The position numbers and the translations under genes were made by a program. Shown here one piece after another: positions 43,848-51,663 of a stretch of DNA of 64,000 nucleotides; the first letter of the stretch is position 1; each line of letters begins with the position of its first letter. The stretch covers positions 1 through 64,000 of the forward strand of contig NZ_JAKLTQ010000016.1 in the NCBI RefSeq assembly GCF_022012395.1, in the 5' to 3' direction. Origin of the DNA: Arthrobacter hankyongi (GTDB lineage: Bacteria; Actinomycetota; Actinomycetes; Actinomycetales; Micrococcaceae). The notes under the pieces are model-generated. The model was not told the origin of the DNA. It saw nothing but the letters and a program-made list of their open reading frames with translations, and did no database searches.

Positions 43848-44552
43848 TCACTTGGCGCGGTCGACGGCGGCGAGGATGGCTGCAGCGAGCTCGGCCGGCT
43901 TGGTGAACTGGGGCCAGTGCCCGGTGGGCAGGTCCACGTACTCAACGTCACGGATCCGCGCGAGTTCCGCGACGTAGGGGTGGCCGGCGTCGATCCATTC
44001 GGCGAGCACCGCGGACGGGAATTCGCAGGCGATGACCGTGACCGGGACGGTGTAGCGGCGCTCGTCGCCAAGGTGCTGGGGGTCGCGGGCCACGCCGCGC
44101 GGCTGCGGGATGGCGCGAGCCCGAAAAGCAGCCCGCAGTCCGTCATCCAGGTCGACGAGGTCGGCGTCTTCGAAGCTGTCCCAGGGCGGCAGCGGCACGT
44201 CGTCTCCTTCGGCGGGCAGTTCGTCATTGATGACACCGCCCTCGCCGAGCGGACCGCTGTCCACATATACCGCGCGCCGGACGCGGTCCGGGCGCGCGTC
44301 GACGGCGCCGTGGATGATGGCGCCGCCGCCGGAGTGCCCGACGAGGACCACCGGAGCGTCGAGAGCATCGACGGCGGCGACGACGGCGTTGATGTGGTTG
44401 CGCAGTCCGATACCGGCCCGCGGCGCATTGGCTGCCTCCAGCCCGGGCAGCGTGAGTGGGTAGACCCTATGTCCTGCCGCGACGAGCGGTGGGGTGACCT
44501 GCGACCACGACGAGGCGTCCAGCCAGAATCCGGGAACCAGGATGATGTCCAT
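43848..44552 (-). CDS. Alpha/beta hydrolase
   Basis: A 234-residue cytoplasmic alpha/beta hydrolase. It has an N-terminal oxyanion motif VPGFWLDASSW, the nucleophile Ser74 in LVGHSGGGAII, and a late TGHWPQF motif carrying the catalytic His. It resembles the salicylate-esterase/EstC-like group of small hydrolases. The substrate is unknown. It lies 63 bp downstream of nothing coded on its strand except its own promoter, and is divergent from the DUF6325 operon at 44718. Confidence 0.83.
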   Translation of the reverse strand: MDIILVPGFWLDASSWSQVTPPLVAAGHRVYPLTLPGLEAANAPRAGIGLRNHINAVVAAVDALDAPVVLVGHSGGGAIIHGAVDARPDRVRRAVYVDSGPLGEGGVINDELPAEGDDVPLPPWDSFEDADLVDLDDGLRAAFRARAIPQPRGVARDPQHLGDERRYTVPVTVIACEFPSAVLAEWIDAGHPYVAELARIRDVEYVDLPTGHWPQFTKPAELAAAILAAVDRAK

Positions 44553-44717
44553 GACCGTACCCTACCCCGCCCGGGTACGTTGCCCGCCGCATCTCCCGTG
44601 CTGTGGAGCGGGCTATCTCAATTCACCTAGACCGGGTGATGCGGCCGCCACCCGGGCAGGGCGAGAGTGGAGAAGCCCGAACACCATTGCCTTTAGGTGA
44701 GAGCGGAGACCAGACGG

Positions 44718-45167
44718 ATGACTGAAATAACTGAGCAACTTGGACCGGTGGACTGGCTCGTGGTGCAGTTCCCGGGCAGCGACTTCGGAAAGGGCCAGGT
44801 AGCACCCTACCTCCAGGATCTTGTCGACCGCGGCCTGGTCCGCGTGCTTGACCTGGTGTTCCTCCGAAAGGACGAGCAAGGCAACCTCGAACTGGCGGAG
44901 ATTTCGGACCTCGACCCGAGCGAGCTCGGGGAGTGGCGTGCTGCCGAGGCTGAACTGGCCATGGTGCTCTCCGAGCAGGACGTTCACGACCTGGCCGAGA
45001 CCATCGAGCCTGGCAATTCGGCATGGGCGATTGTGTGGGAGAACCTATGGGCCGTCCCGTTCGGTTCGGCTGTGCGAGGTGCCGGGGGCCAAGTGGTCGC
45101 GAGCGGACGCATCCCGATCCATGCCGTGTTGGCCGCGGCAGAGGCTGACGCGAAAGAAGGAGACTGA
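44718..45167 (+). CDS. DUF6325-family protein
   Basis: A 149-residue protein: GPVDWLVVQFPGSDF, then LVDRGLVRVLDLVFLRKDEQ, NSAWAIVWENLWAVPFGSAV and VASGRIPIHAVLAA. This pattern is the DUF6325 family (formerly grouped with DUF1269), whose function is unknown; it is common in actinobacteria and linked in several genomes to small membrane or stress genes. ATG 44718 has GGAGA about 9 nt upstream. Only 2 nt separate its stop from the next gene. Confidence 0.8.
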   Translation: MTEITEQLGPVDWLVVQFPGSDFGKGQVAPYLQDLVDRGLVRVLDLVFLRKDEQGNLELAEISDLDPSELGEWRAAEAELAMVLSEQDVHDLAETIEPGNSAWAIVWENLWAVPFGSAVRGAGGQVVASGRIPIHAVLAAAEADAKEGD

Positions 45168-45169
45168 CC

Positions 45170-45352
45170 ATGCCTTTGGCAAATCGGCGCTTGGGCCGGA
45201 CGGTCGCGGCCGTCGGTGGAGCCGTCGTGGTTGCACACGGAATCAACCGCCGGCACGACCGCCGCGATGACCGCCGCGACGACCGCCGCGACGACCGCCG
45301 TGACGACAGGGAGGATAGACGCGAGGACCGCCGCGGCTTCCGCCGCGACTGA
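45170..45352 (+). CDS. Small Arg/Asp tetrapeptide-repeat protein
   Basis: A 60-residue protein. An N-terminal segment (LGRTVAAVGGAVVVAHGI) is weakly hydrophobic. The C-terminal half is almost only Arg and Asp, with RRDD repeated four times and then REDRREDRRGFRRD. The alternating charges would give a salt-bridged single helix or a disordered polyampholyte. GGAGA 7 nt before the ATG also overlaps the stop region of the DUF6325 gene, so the two are co-translated. Function unknown; a nucleic-acid or membrane-surface binding role is only a guess. Confidence 0.75.
   Translation: MPLANRRLGRTVAAVGGAVVVAHGINRRHDRRDDRRDDRRDDRRDDREDRREDRRGFRRD
45257..45304 (+). repeat. Four tandem 12-bp repeats inside the Arg/Asp-rich gene
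   Basis: The unit GACCGCCGCGAY is repeated at 45257, 45269, 45281 and 45293 (the last with one change). It encodes the RRDD tetrapeptides and is in phase, so copy-number change would alter length without a frameshift. Confidence 0.9.
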
Positions 45353-45512
45353 ACCATAGCGGCGGGCACAGCCAGCGACATAGTCCGGCTTTCGTGCTGG
45401 AAGTTTCCCGTCACCACCATGAAGGCAGCTAAGCGACCAATCCGCCGGGGCGGCTGATTCCCGGGCGGGTTGCAGCAGGATGAGGCGGAGCGGACGTATC
45501 TGTTTGGCCTGG

Positions 45513-45556
45513 CAGGAGGCGGACGACGGCGCGCACGCGCCGTCGTCCGCCTCCTG
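45513..45556. terminator. Very strong hairpin, 21-bp perfect stem
   Basis: The arms 45513-45533 and 45536-45556 are perfectly complementary over 21 bp; the real loop will open a few central pairs. It lies 160 nt after the Arg/Asp-rich gene within a 415-bp gap (45353-45767), which otherwise shows no gene, only the ArsR promoter at its end. Confidence 0.75.
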
Positions 45557-45730
45557 ACTGCGCGGTGCCAGGCGTACAGCGGGCCTTGGACGCAATGACC
45601 GCCGGCGTGCGTGCGTGCGCAGCATGGACTTCCTGACGTTACCTTCCTGTGCGTCGGCGGGTGCTCCGTGCACCACTGCTGCGGCTGAACTGCTTTCGTA
45701 TCTACGCGGAAACGGCTGCTACTGCAGCCA

Positions 45731-45777
45731 TTGACAGGCTTGCAGCACTCGCATATCCTACAACCAAATGGTTGTAG
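45731..45777 (+). promoter_or_regulatory. Promoter and operator of the ArsR gene; leaderless start
   Basis: A consensus -35 TTGACA (45731-45736) is 17 bp from -10 TATCCT (45754-45759). A perfect inverted repeat, CTACAACCA-AA-TGGTTGTAG, spans 45758-45777 and covers both the -10 edge and the start codon at 45768. The transcript should begin at or next to the ATG, so the mRNA is leaderless. The dyad is the obvious site for the ArsR-type product to repress its own gene. Confidence 0.8.
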
Positions 45778-46100
45778 ATCAATTGAGCGACGCCGAGATC
45801 GACAGGCTGTTCCACGCCTTGGCCGATGCCACCCGCAGGGACATTGTCGCCAAGGTGATGGCCGGCGAGTATTCGGTTTCAGGGTTGGCGGCACTGTATG
45901 CCATGAGTTTTGCCGCCGTACAGAAGCACGTAGCGGTCTTGGAGCGTGCGTCCCTCGTCACGAAGCAGAAGCGTGGGAGGGAGCAGATCGTCCGGGTGCA
46001 CTATGAAGGTTTGCAGCGGGCCCGGCGGCTGCTCGATGAGTACGAGGCGATCTGGCGGCAGCGTGCCGACCGGATCGCGGACATTCTCGCCGAAGGATAG
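45768..46100 (+). CDS. ArsR-family winged-helix regulator
   Basis: A 110-residue ArsR-type repressor (IDRLFHALADATRRDIVAKV, MSFAAVQKHVAVLERASLV, RGREQIVRVHYEGLQRARRL). It has no Cys, so it is not a metal sensor of the classical kind but of the group paired with SRPBCC/AHSA1 proteins. The start ATG 45768 has no leader and no Shine-Dalgarno, consistent with the promoter spacing. It is 13 nt upstream of the SRPBCC gene, with which it forms an operon. Confidence 0.9.
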   Translation: MVVDQLSDAEIDRLFHALADATRRDIVAKVMAGEYSVSGLAALYAMSFAAVQKHVAVLERASLVTKQKRGREQIVRVHYEGLQRARRLLDEYEAIWRQRADRIADILAEG

Positions 46101-46113
46101 GAAGGACCCCGTC

Positions 46114-46614
46114 ATGACGGTCATCAGTACACAGAAGGACACCGAGGCGCTGAGCATGACCATCGTTGCCGAATTCGATGCCAGCGTGCAGCGCGTGTGG
46201 CAGATCTGGGAGGACCCGCGCCAGCTCGAGCGGTGGTGGGGCCCGCCGACCTGGCCCGCGACCTTTGAGAAGCATGAGTTCGTGCCCGGGGGCGGGGCGA
46301 ACTACTATATGACCGGCCCGGAGGGGGATAAGGCCCGGGGCTGGTGGCGGTTTACCGCCATCGAGCCGCCGAACCGGCTTGAGTTCGACGACGGCTTTGC
46401 CGATGAGAACGGCGACCCGGTGGCCGAGATGGGCACCACCCACGGCATCGTGACGCTGGAAGCTGTCGGCGGCCGGACCCGGATGACCGTGGTGTCGAAC
46501 TTCGAATCCGCGGAGCAGCTGGAGAAGATGCTCGCCATGGGCATGGAAGAGGGCATGAACGAGGCGATGGGGCAGATCGACGCAGTCCTGGTCGATCCGG
46601 CCTTCAGCCGCTGA
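46114..46614 (+). CDS. SRPBCC (AHSA1-like) protein
   Basis: A 166-residue START-like hydrophobic-cavity protein of the AHSA1/CalC group. The family pattern MTIVAEFDASVQRVWQIWED, then LERWWGPPTWPATFEKHEFV, is clear, as is the C-terminal helix (SAEQLEKMLAMGMEEGMNEA). AGGA precedes the ATG. ArsR-SRPBCC pairs are common in actinobacteria, usually with the ArsR protein repressing the pair in response to a small lipophilic molecule. A UUCG-capped hairpin follows the stop. Confidence 0.88.
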   Translation: MTVISTQKDTEALSMTIVAEFDASVQRVWQIWEDPRQLERWWGPPTWPATFEKHEFVPGGGANYYMTGPEGDKARGWWRFTAIEPPNRLEFDDGFADENGDPVAEMGTTHGIVTLEAVGGRTRMTVVSNFESAEQLEKMLAMGMEEGMNEAMGQIDAVLVDPAFSR

Positions 46615-46628
46615 CGCAGCGGCAGCCG

Positions 46629-46662
46629 GGCAGGGACGGGGCCTTCGGGCCCCGTCCCTGCC
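46629..46662 (+). terminator. 15-bp stem with TTCG tetraloop
   Basis: GGCAGGGACGGGGCC (46629-46643) pairs perfectly with 46648-46662 across a TTCG loop, an exceptionally stable form. It ends the ArsR/SRPBCC operon 15 nt after the stop. Confidence 0.9.
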
Positions 46663-46714
46663 GTCGTATGGTGGGTTGCTGGACCTGCCCCCTGGCCAAC
46701 GGGAGAATAGCCGG

Positions 46715-47365
46715 GTGAGTGAGGCCGGTGAATTCGTTGACGCTGCCCTTCAACGCGAAGGGTCCTGGCAACGGGCGGCAGAGCAGCAGGCCGGCCAGGG
46801 CCGCGGACTGCGCTATTACGGCGCTTCGGTTGGAGCGGTGCGGGGGACCGTCCGCGACGCCTCCCGCCGCTACCGGGGACTAACGCATGACGACGTCACG
46901 GCGCTGAGCTCCGAGCTCTGGGCGGTGCCCGTGTTCGAACGCCGGCTCGCAGCCGTCGTGCTGCTGCAGTCGAACGTCCGGCTGTTGGACAACGGCGACC
47001 TGACTCGGCTGGAGGGGTTTGTACGGGAGGCTCGGCTGCCCGCGCTGGTCGATCCGCTGGCGGTGGATGTCATCGGTCCCCTGGTAGAGGCGCTGCAGCC
47101 GCGGGACCGGGCGCGGGCGGAGACCATCCTCGACCGCTGGGCGCAGGACCGTGACATCTGGCTGCGCCGTGCCGTCCTGCTTTCGCCCCTGCGGGCCCTG
47201 CGGACCGGGGGAGGGGACTGGGACCGGTTGGTCCGGCGCGCCAAGGGCATGCTGGCGCAGTCCCCGGACGACGCCGGAGAAGCGGTGCGTGAGGTCCTTG
47301 CGACCGTGCAGCGGGAGGTTGCCAAAACCGGCCGGGAACTGCGTTTCCCGGCGGCTGTGCTCTGA
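46715..47365 (+). CDS. AlkD-like DNA alkylation repair protein
   Basis: A 216-residue all-helical protein built from HEAT-like repeats: YYGASVGAVRGTVRDASRRY, ELWAVPVFERRLAAVVLLQS, then RWAQDRDIWLRRAVLLSPL. This is the AlkD/DNA glycosylase pattern; the family excises positively charged alkylated bases. The catalytic Asp/Trp residues cannot be assigned with certainty by eye. I prefer GTG 46715 (VSEAGEFVDA), with GGGAGA upstream, because the upstream extension is low in conserved sequence. Substrate and activity are inferred from the fold only. Confidence 0.78.
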   Translation: MSEAGEFVDAALQREGSWQRAAEQQAGQGRGLRYYGASVGAVRGTVRDASRRYRGLTHDDVTALSSELWAVPVFERRLAAVVLLQSNVRLLDNGDLTRLEGFVREARLPALVDPLAVDVIGPLVEALQPRDRARAETILDRWAQDRDIWLRRAVLLSPLRALRTGGGDWDRLVRRAKGMLAQSPDDAGEAVREVLATVQREVAKTGRELRFPAAVL

Positions 47366-47385
47366 CAACACGGTCCGGGAACAGG

Positions 47386-48273
47386 TCAAACGGGCCGCCG
47401 CTTCGGAAACGGGATCAGGTCAAGGTCATTCGCGGCGACGACGGCGGCTCCGCCGGCGCGGGCCAGGGCCTGCGCGGCGAGCACGGAGACATCTCGGTAG
47501 CGCGCGGAGAAGTGGGTGAGCACGAGCGTCCCGGCATTGCCGCCGGCCGCCAGCGCGCCAGCCTGCCCGGCGGTGAGGTGGCGGAACTGCGCGGCGAGTT
47601 CGGCGTCGTCGTCGCTGAAGGTTGATTCGGCCACCAGCAGGTCGGCCCCATCGGCGAGCTCCTCGGCGCCCGGGCAGGGAGCCGTGTCCATGACGAAGGC
47701 GAAGCGCTGCCCGGGCCGCGGCATGCTCACCTCCTCCAGCGACACCCCGCCCAAACGTCCTTCGTACTGCAGGCGGCCGACGTCCGGTCCTGCAATTCCG
47801 GCCGCCGCCAGCCGGTCCGGCAGGAGCGTGCGCCCGTCCGGCTCGGTGAGCCGGTAGCCGTAGGTTTCGAGGCGGTGCTGCAGGGGGCGTACCTCCAGGC
47901 CCGGGCCGATCGGACCGGCGCTGCCGTGTGGGCGCAGCCGCAGGTCGATGCCGGGGGAGGCGACGGAGACGAGCGCGCGGACCACATCCTCGCCGGAGGC
48001 AGGATAGTGCAGGTGGACCGGGTGCGCCACGCCGTCCAGCGCCATCCGGGACAGCACACCGGGCAGCCCATAGCAATGGTCGCCGTGGACGTGGGTCAGG
48101 CAGATGCGCGTGATCTGGGAGGCCGCCACACGGGCATGGATCATCTGCCGCTGGGTGCCTTCGCCAGGATCGAAGAGCAGACCTTCACCGTCCCAGCGCA
48201 GCAGGTACCCGTTGTGGTTGCGGGTCCGCGTCGGGACCTGGGAAGCGGTGCCGAGAATGACGAGTTCGCGCAT
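47386..48273 (-). CDS. rnz: Ribonuclease Z
   Basis: A 295-residue metallo-beta-lactamase-fold endonuclease that trims the 3' trailer of tRNA precursors. The metal site HVHGDH at 61-66 ([19 protein letters not shown]), the N-terminal [20 protein letters not shown], and the C-terminal LTHFSARY are typical. The C-terminal part has [23 protein letters not shown] 48273 is preferred over longer frames from the match to the family start ([14 protein letters not shown]). It is divergent from nhaA over 114 bp. Confidence 0.92.
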   Translation of the reverse strand: MRELVILGTASQVPTRTRNHNGYLLRWDGEGLLFDPGEGTQRQMIHARVAASQITRICLTHVHGDHCYGLPGVLSRMALDGVAHPVHLHYPASGEDVVRALVSVASPGIDLRLRPHGSAGPIGPGLEVRPLQHRLETYGYRLTEPDGRTLLPDRLAAAGIAGPDVGRLQYEGRLGGVSLEEVSMPRPGQRFAFVMDTAPCPGAEELADGADLLVAESTFSDDDAELAAQFRHLTAGQAGALAAGGNAGTLVLTHFSARYRDVSVLAAQALARAGGAAVVAANDLDLIPFPKRRPV

Positions 48274-48283
48274 GGAACCGAGT

Positions 48284-48314
48284 TTGCCAGCCGTCCACTT
48301 CGGCAGGGTAGAGT
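48284..48314 (+). promoter_or_regulatory. Candidate nhaA promoter
   Basis: TTGCCA (48284-48289) and TAGAGT (48309-48314) are separated by 19 bp, slightly long for a vegetative promoter. The predicted start near 48321 would place the riboswitch-like leader entirely in the mRNA. Confidence 0.4.
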
Positions 48315-48326
48315 GAATCAAGAGTC

Positions 48327-48377
48327 GTTCAAGGGTGCGCCGGGAAGTCTGGTCGGCAGGTATTTTGCCGAGCCCAA
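48327..48377 (+). promoter_or_regulatory. nhaA-I-type (Li+/Na+-responsive) riboswitch candidate
   Basis: The leader GTTCAAGGGTGCGCC then GGGAAGTCTGGTCGGC, followed by AGGTATTTTGCCGAGCCC, has the look of the nhaA-I motif RNA: the GGGTGCGCCGGGAAGTCTGGT core, a GGCA/TGCC hairpin, and an outer GGG/CCC closing helix (about 48333 and 48373). It ends directly at AAAGGAG, the ribosome-binding site of nhaA, so it could gate translation. Members of this class sense Li+ (and control cation antiporters). Identification is from memory of the motif, so covariance-model confirmation is needed. Confidence 0.65.
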
Positions 48378-48387
48378 AGGAGCCCTG

Positions 48388-49731
48388 ATGGCCGCCAAGC
48401 CCTCTTCCACCCCTCCGAAGATCCGTTTCCTGGGCCGGGGCAGCTACGGCGAGGCCCTGCGCATTGGCGAAATCCTCCGTAAGGAGACTGTCGGCGGCGC
48501 CCTGCTGGTTGCCGCCGCCGCCGCCGCCCTGGTCTGGGCCAATTCGCCGGCTGCCGCAGGTTATTTTGCCCTGCGCGACTTCACCGTGGGGTACGCCCCG
48601 TGGCATCTAGAGCTCAGTCTGGGCACTTGGGCCGCGGACGGGCTGCTGGCGGTCTTCTTCTTCCTGGTCGGCCTTGAACTCAAACGCGAATTCGTGGCCG
48701 GGGACCTGCGGCAGGTGAACAAGGCGATCGTTCCGGTGGCTGCCGCCGCCGGCGGCGTGATCGTGCCTGCCCTGATCTATGCGGCCGTCAACTGGGGCAG
48801 CCCGGAAACCATCCGGGGCTGGGCCATTCCGACGGCGACGGACATTGCCTTCGCCGTCGCCGTCCTGGCGGTCATCGGTTCGCACCTGCCCAGCGCGCTG
48901 CGGATCTTTCTGCTCACGCTGGCGGTGGTGGACGACCTGATTGCCATCCTCATCATCGCCGTCTTCTATACCCAGGAAATCCACGTTCCTGCCCTGCTGC
49001 TGGCACTGCTGCCGATGGCTGCCTATGCTTTCCTGGCGCAGAGATACAGCCGCTTTTTCGGCCTGCGGCCTGCGGCTGCCTGGCTGATTCTGCTGCCGAT
49101 CGGCATCCTGGCCTGGGCGCTGCTGCATGCCTCCGGCATCCACGCCACCATTGCCGGTGTTGTCCTCGGTTTCACCATTCCGGTCCGGCGCAGCCAGGCC
49201 AGCGGAGGCCCCGAAGCCGGCCACGGACTGGCTGAAATTTTCGAACACCGGTTCCGCCCGGTTTCCGCCGGTGTGGCCGTACCGGTCTTCGCCTTCTTCT
49301 CCGCCGGCGTCGCGATCGGCGGCAGCCAGGGCCTCGCCGCCGCGTTCAGCGACCCGGTGGCCCTCGGCATCGTCGCCGGCCTGGTGCTGGGCAAGCCCGT
49401 GGGCATCGTGGGCACGACCTGGCTGATGGCCAGGTTCACCCGCGCCCAGCTGGACTCTTCGCTGAAATGGATCGACCTGACCGGAATGGCGGTGCTGGCC
49501 GGCATCGGCTTCACGGTGTCGCTGCTGGTTGCCGAACTCAGCTTCGGACTGGACAGTCCGCACAACGACCATGCCAAGGTCGCCATCCTCACCGCCTCGT
49601 TGCTGGCGGCCGTGCTGGCCAGCGGAATCCTGCGGGCGCGCAACCGGCACTACCGACGGATCGAGGCCGAGGAACAGATCGATGCGGACCACGACGGGAT
49701 CCCGGACGTCTACCAGCAGGAGGACCAGTAG
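48388..49731 (+). CDS. nhaA: Na+/H+ antiporter NhaA
   Basis: A 447-residue NhaA-family antiporter. Conserved features: [20 protein letters not shown] in the first helix, [33 protein letters not shown] and [11 protein letters not shown], where the paired Asp is the ion-binding site. It exchanges Na+ or Li+ for H+ electrogenically. ATG 48388 follows AAAGGAG. The C-terminus extends past the last helix with [20 protein letters not shown], an acidic tail with a Ca2+-binding-like DxDxDG loop. It is likely controlled by the preceding riboswitch. Confidence 0.95.
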   Translation: MAAKPSSTPPKIRFLGRGSYGEALRIGEILRKETVGGALLVAAAAAALVWANSPAAAGYFALRDFTVGYAPWHLELSLGTWAADGLLAVFFFLVGLELKREFVAGDLRQVNKAIVPVAAAAGGVIVPALIYAAVNWGSPETIRGWAIPTATDIAFAVAVLAVIGSHLPSALRIFLLTLAVVDDLIAILIIAVFYTQEIHVPALLLALLPMAAYAFLAQRYSRFFGLRPAAAWLILLPIGILAWALLHASGIHATIAGVVLGFTIPVRRSQASGGPEAGHGLAEIFEHRFRPVSAGVAVPVFAFFSAGVAIGGSQGLAAAFSDPVALGIVAGLVLGKPVGIVGTTWLMARFTRAQLDSSLKWIDLTGMAVLAGIGFTVSLLVAELSFGLDSPHNDHAKVAILTASLLAAVLASGILRARNRHYRRIEAEEQIDADHDGIPDVYQQEDQ

Positions 49732-49740
49732 CGTCCCGGG

Positions 49741-51261
49741 CTATTTCTTCAGCGAGGCCGAAGGGAACTTGTCCCACTTGCGGCGGAACTTTGCCTCGGA
49801 GCGTGCTGCTGCTGCCTGTTCCAAGCCATGGAGGCGGCCGAAAGTGAATCCGTTCTCGCCTGCCAGGAAGGCATTGCCGCCCAGCCGCTGCAGCAACCCG
49901 CGGTCCACCACGCTGTCCTGGTGGTCGCCGAGGACTTTCTGTACGGTGTGGGCCGCCTCCGCCAGCCGCGCGGCACGCTTGCCGCCGACCGGCTCCGCCG
50001 CTTCGGCGGCGTAGCGGAGCCGTTTGGCACATTTCCGTGTTTCGTGCAGGGCCGGGTCCTCATTGCCTGGATCCGTGAGGTTTTCGGTAGCCTTGACGGC
50101 TTTGCGCAGCCGTTTCATGTCGTGCTTGACCAGCTTGGGCACCACCTTGTGTGCCGGTTTGGATGCCAGGTCGGTCAGGGGCGGCTCCGCCAGCAGGGAT
50201 TCCAAGGCATCGAGCAGACGGAAGTATCGTTGCTGGTCCAGGACTTCCAGCACGTTGGCATGCGCGGTGTTGTAGTCGGACTCAAGTTCCAGGTCGATAC
50301 GCCTCTCCACCGGTCCCATGACCAGCTCCGCCGGCTCCAGGGAGACCAGCCCGCGGAGCCTGTCATGCATCACCTCGGCGTCGCGCGCTGCGCCAAGTAC
50401 GCCGGCCAGCCACTTCAGCTCGTCGCGCAATTGGTTTACCGTGTTCGTGTCCAGCAGCTTCCGGTACGTCGCCAGCGACGAGCGCATCCGGCGGGTAGCC
50501 ACCCGCATCTGGTGCAGTGCGTCCGGGACGTCGTGGCGCACCTGCGGGTCCTGCAGCTTGAGCTGGCTGACCTGCTGGTGGAGGTAGGCGAGCACGACGT
50601 CGGCGGCGGCCCCCTTGCGCCGCGGCTGCGGTGCCTCGGGTTCCGCTTCCAGCGGGCGGTCCCCCAGCGCATGGGCCAGCTTCGATTCGTGGGGTGCGGG
50701 CCGGACGCCGGCTTCAGCGAACATTGCCTGTGCCGACTCCAGCAGCTCGCGCTGGCCGTCAACCAGTTCAATCTCCCATTCCCGCCACTGGGTGCTGCCG
50801 GCCCCCGGACCGAGCGTTTCGGCCCGCACGTGGTCGTCGCTGACGTCGGCCAGGATGCCGTCAGTACCGCGGAGGCGGTGGACGACGCGCCGGGTCTGCA
50901 GCCTCGCGATCGGGGCCAGCGCCTCGTCGCGCACGTATACGCGTACCCATTGGAGCAGCGGCTTGGGCACAAGCTCCGGGTCCTCGCCGAGAGGTTCGCG
51001 GATTTCCCGGCGCCCGTCGGATCCTTCCGGAAGCTTCAGGTGCCAGCCCGCGTCGTCGCCGCCGGTCCGCCGGCGAAGCGTGATGCGGTTCGCGGCCAGG
51101 ACCAGACCCTGTGTGTCGAAGTAGACCGCTTCCAACCGATGCTCCACGGGCTGCTCCACCCGGTCCACCCCGGGCAGTTCGTGCAGCAGCGGCAGCGGCG
51201 TGGCTTCATCGACAGCGTACTTCTGTTCAATCTCGATCATGTTCTCGGAGGTCGTGGCCAC
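49741..51261 (-). CDS. CYTH-CHAD domain protein
   Basis: A 506-residue protein. Residues about 8-200 are a CYTH (triphosphate tunnel) domain: IEIEQKY with ExExK motif, RLEAVYFDT, ITLRRRTGG and WHLKLP. Residues about 225-500 are a CHAD domain, with conserved His/Arg residues (VPDALHQMRVATRRMRSSLA, KVVPKLVKHDMKRLRKAVKA, LHETRKCAKRLRYAAEA) that bind polyphosphate. It starts at GTG 51261 with GAGGAG upstream. CHAD domains target proteins to polyphosphate granules, and CYTH hydrolyses triphosphate; the polyphosphate kinase PPK2 lies 1.3 kb away. Confidence 0.9.
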   Translation of the reverse strand: MATTSENMIEIEQKYAVDEATPLPLLHELPGVDRVEQPVEHRLEAVYFDTQGLVLAANRITLRRRTGGDDAGWHLKLPEGSDGRREIREPLGEDPELVPKPLLQWVRVYVRDEALAPIARLQTRRVVHRLRGTDGILADVSDDHVRAETLGPGAGSTQWREWEIELVDGQRELLESAQAMFAEAGVRPAPHESKLAHALGDRPLEAEPEAPQPRRKGAAADVVLAYLHQQVSQLKLQDPQVRHDVPDALHQMRVATRRMRSSLATYRKLLDTNTVNQLRDELKWLAGVLGAARDAEVMHDRLRGLVSLEPAELVMGPVERRIDLELESDYNTAHANVLEVLDQQRYFRLLDALESLLAEPPLTDLASKPAHKVVPKLVKHDMKRLRKAVKATENLTDPGNEDPALHETRKCAKRLRYAAEAAEPVGGKRAARLAEAAHTVQKVLGDHQDSVVDRGLLQRLGGNAFLAGENGFTFGRLHGLEQAAAARSEAKFRRKWDKFPSASLKK

Positions 51262-51302
51262 TTCAGCTCCTCACTATCGGTATAGCGTTCGCGCCGGACG
51301 AA

Positions 51303-51545
51303 TCAGGCGTGTAGGGTGCCGAAGACCTTCGCCGCGATGCCGGTCCCGAGCACAAAGGCCGGGGCGCCGTTCGCGTCGAAGGATCTGGCCCGGACGTAAT
51401 AGTCCCGTCCCTCGCCGGGGCCGGCCGCCGTCCGGCCCCGGGATGCGGGCAGTGACGGCCGGAGAGATCCGCGGGGTCCCAAACCACGGATGTCCTGCAG
51501 CCCTGCAGGAGCGGGCAGGCCAGGCACGCGGTCGATATCTACCAT
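51303..51545 (-). CDS. Small hypothetical protein
   Basis: An 80-residue protein starting MVDIDRVPGLPAPAGLQDIR, with AGAGGA 6 nt upstream. It is Gly/Pro/Arg-rich in the middle and ends in RARSFDANGAPAFVLGTGIA then AKVFGTLHA. I do not recognise a family. The good ribosome-binding site and a continuous frame support a gene, but its low complexity leaves doubt. Confidence 0.45.
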   Translation of the reverse strand: MVDIDRVPGLPAPAGLQDIRGLGPRGSLRPSLPASRGRTAAGPGEGRDYYVRARSFDANGAPAFVLGTGIAAKVFGTLHA

Positions 51546-51663
51546 GGTGATCCTCTGGATCTTTTGGTCCGTGCTGCGGGTTGTGAGCAACATCGTAGCG
51601 CTGCCAAGTGAACTTGGGGATACGGCTGCAGCGCGGGGACCTGTGCGGGATGGAAGTTGGCAG

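Noticed and set aside
45257-45304. 12-bp repeats as a CRISPR-like or transposon end
   Set aside because: They are contiguous, in frame, and encode RRDD in a gene with a good start signal.
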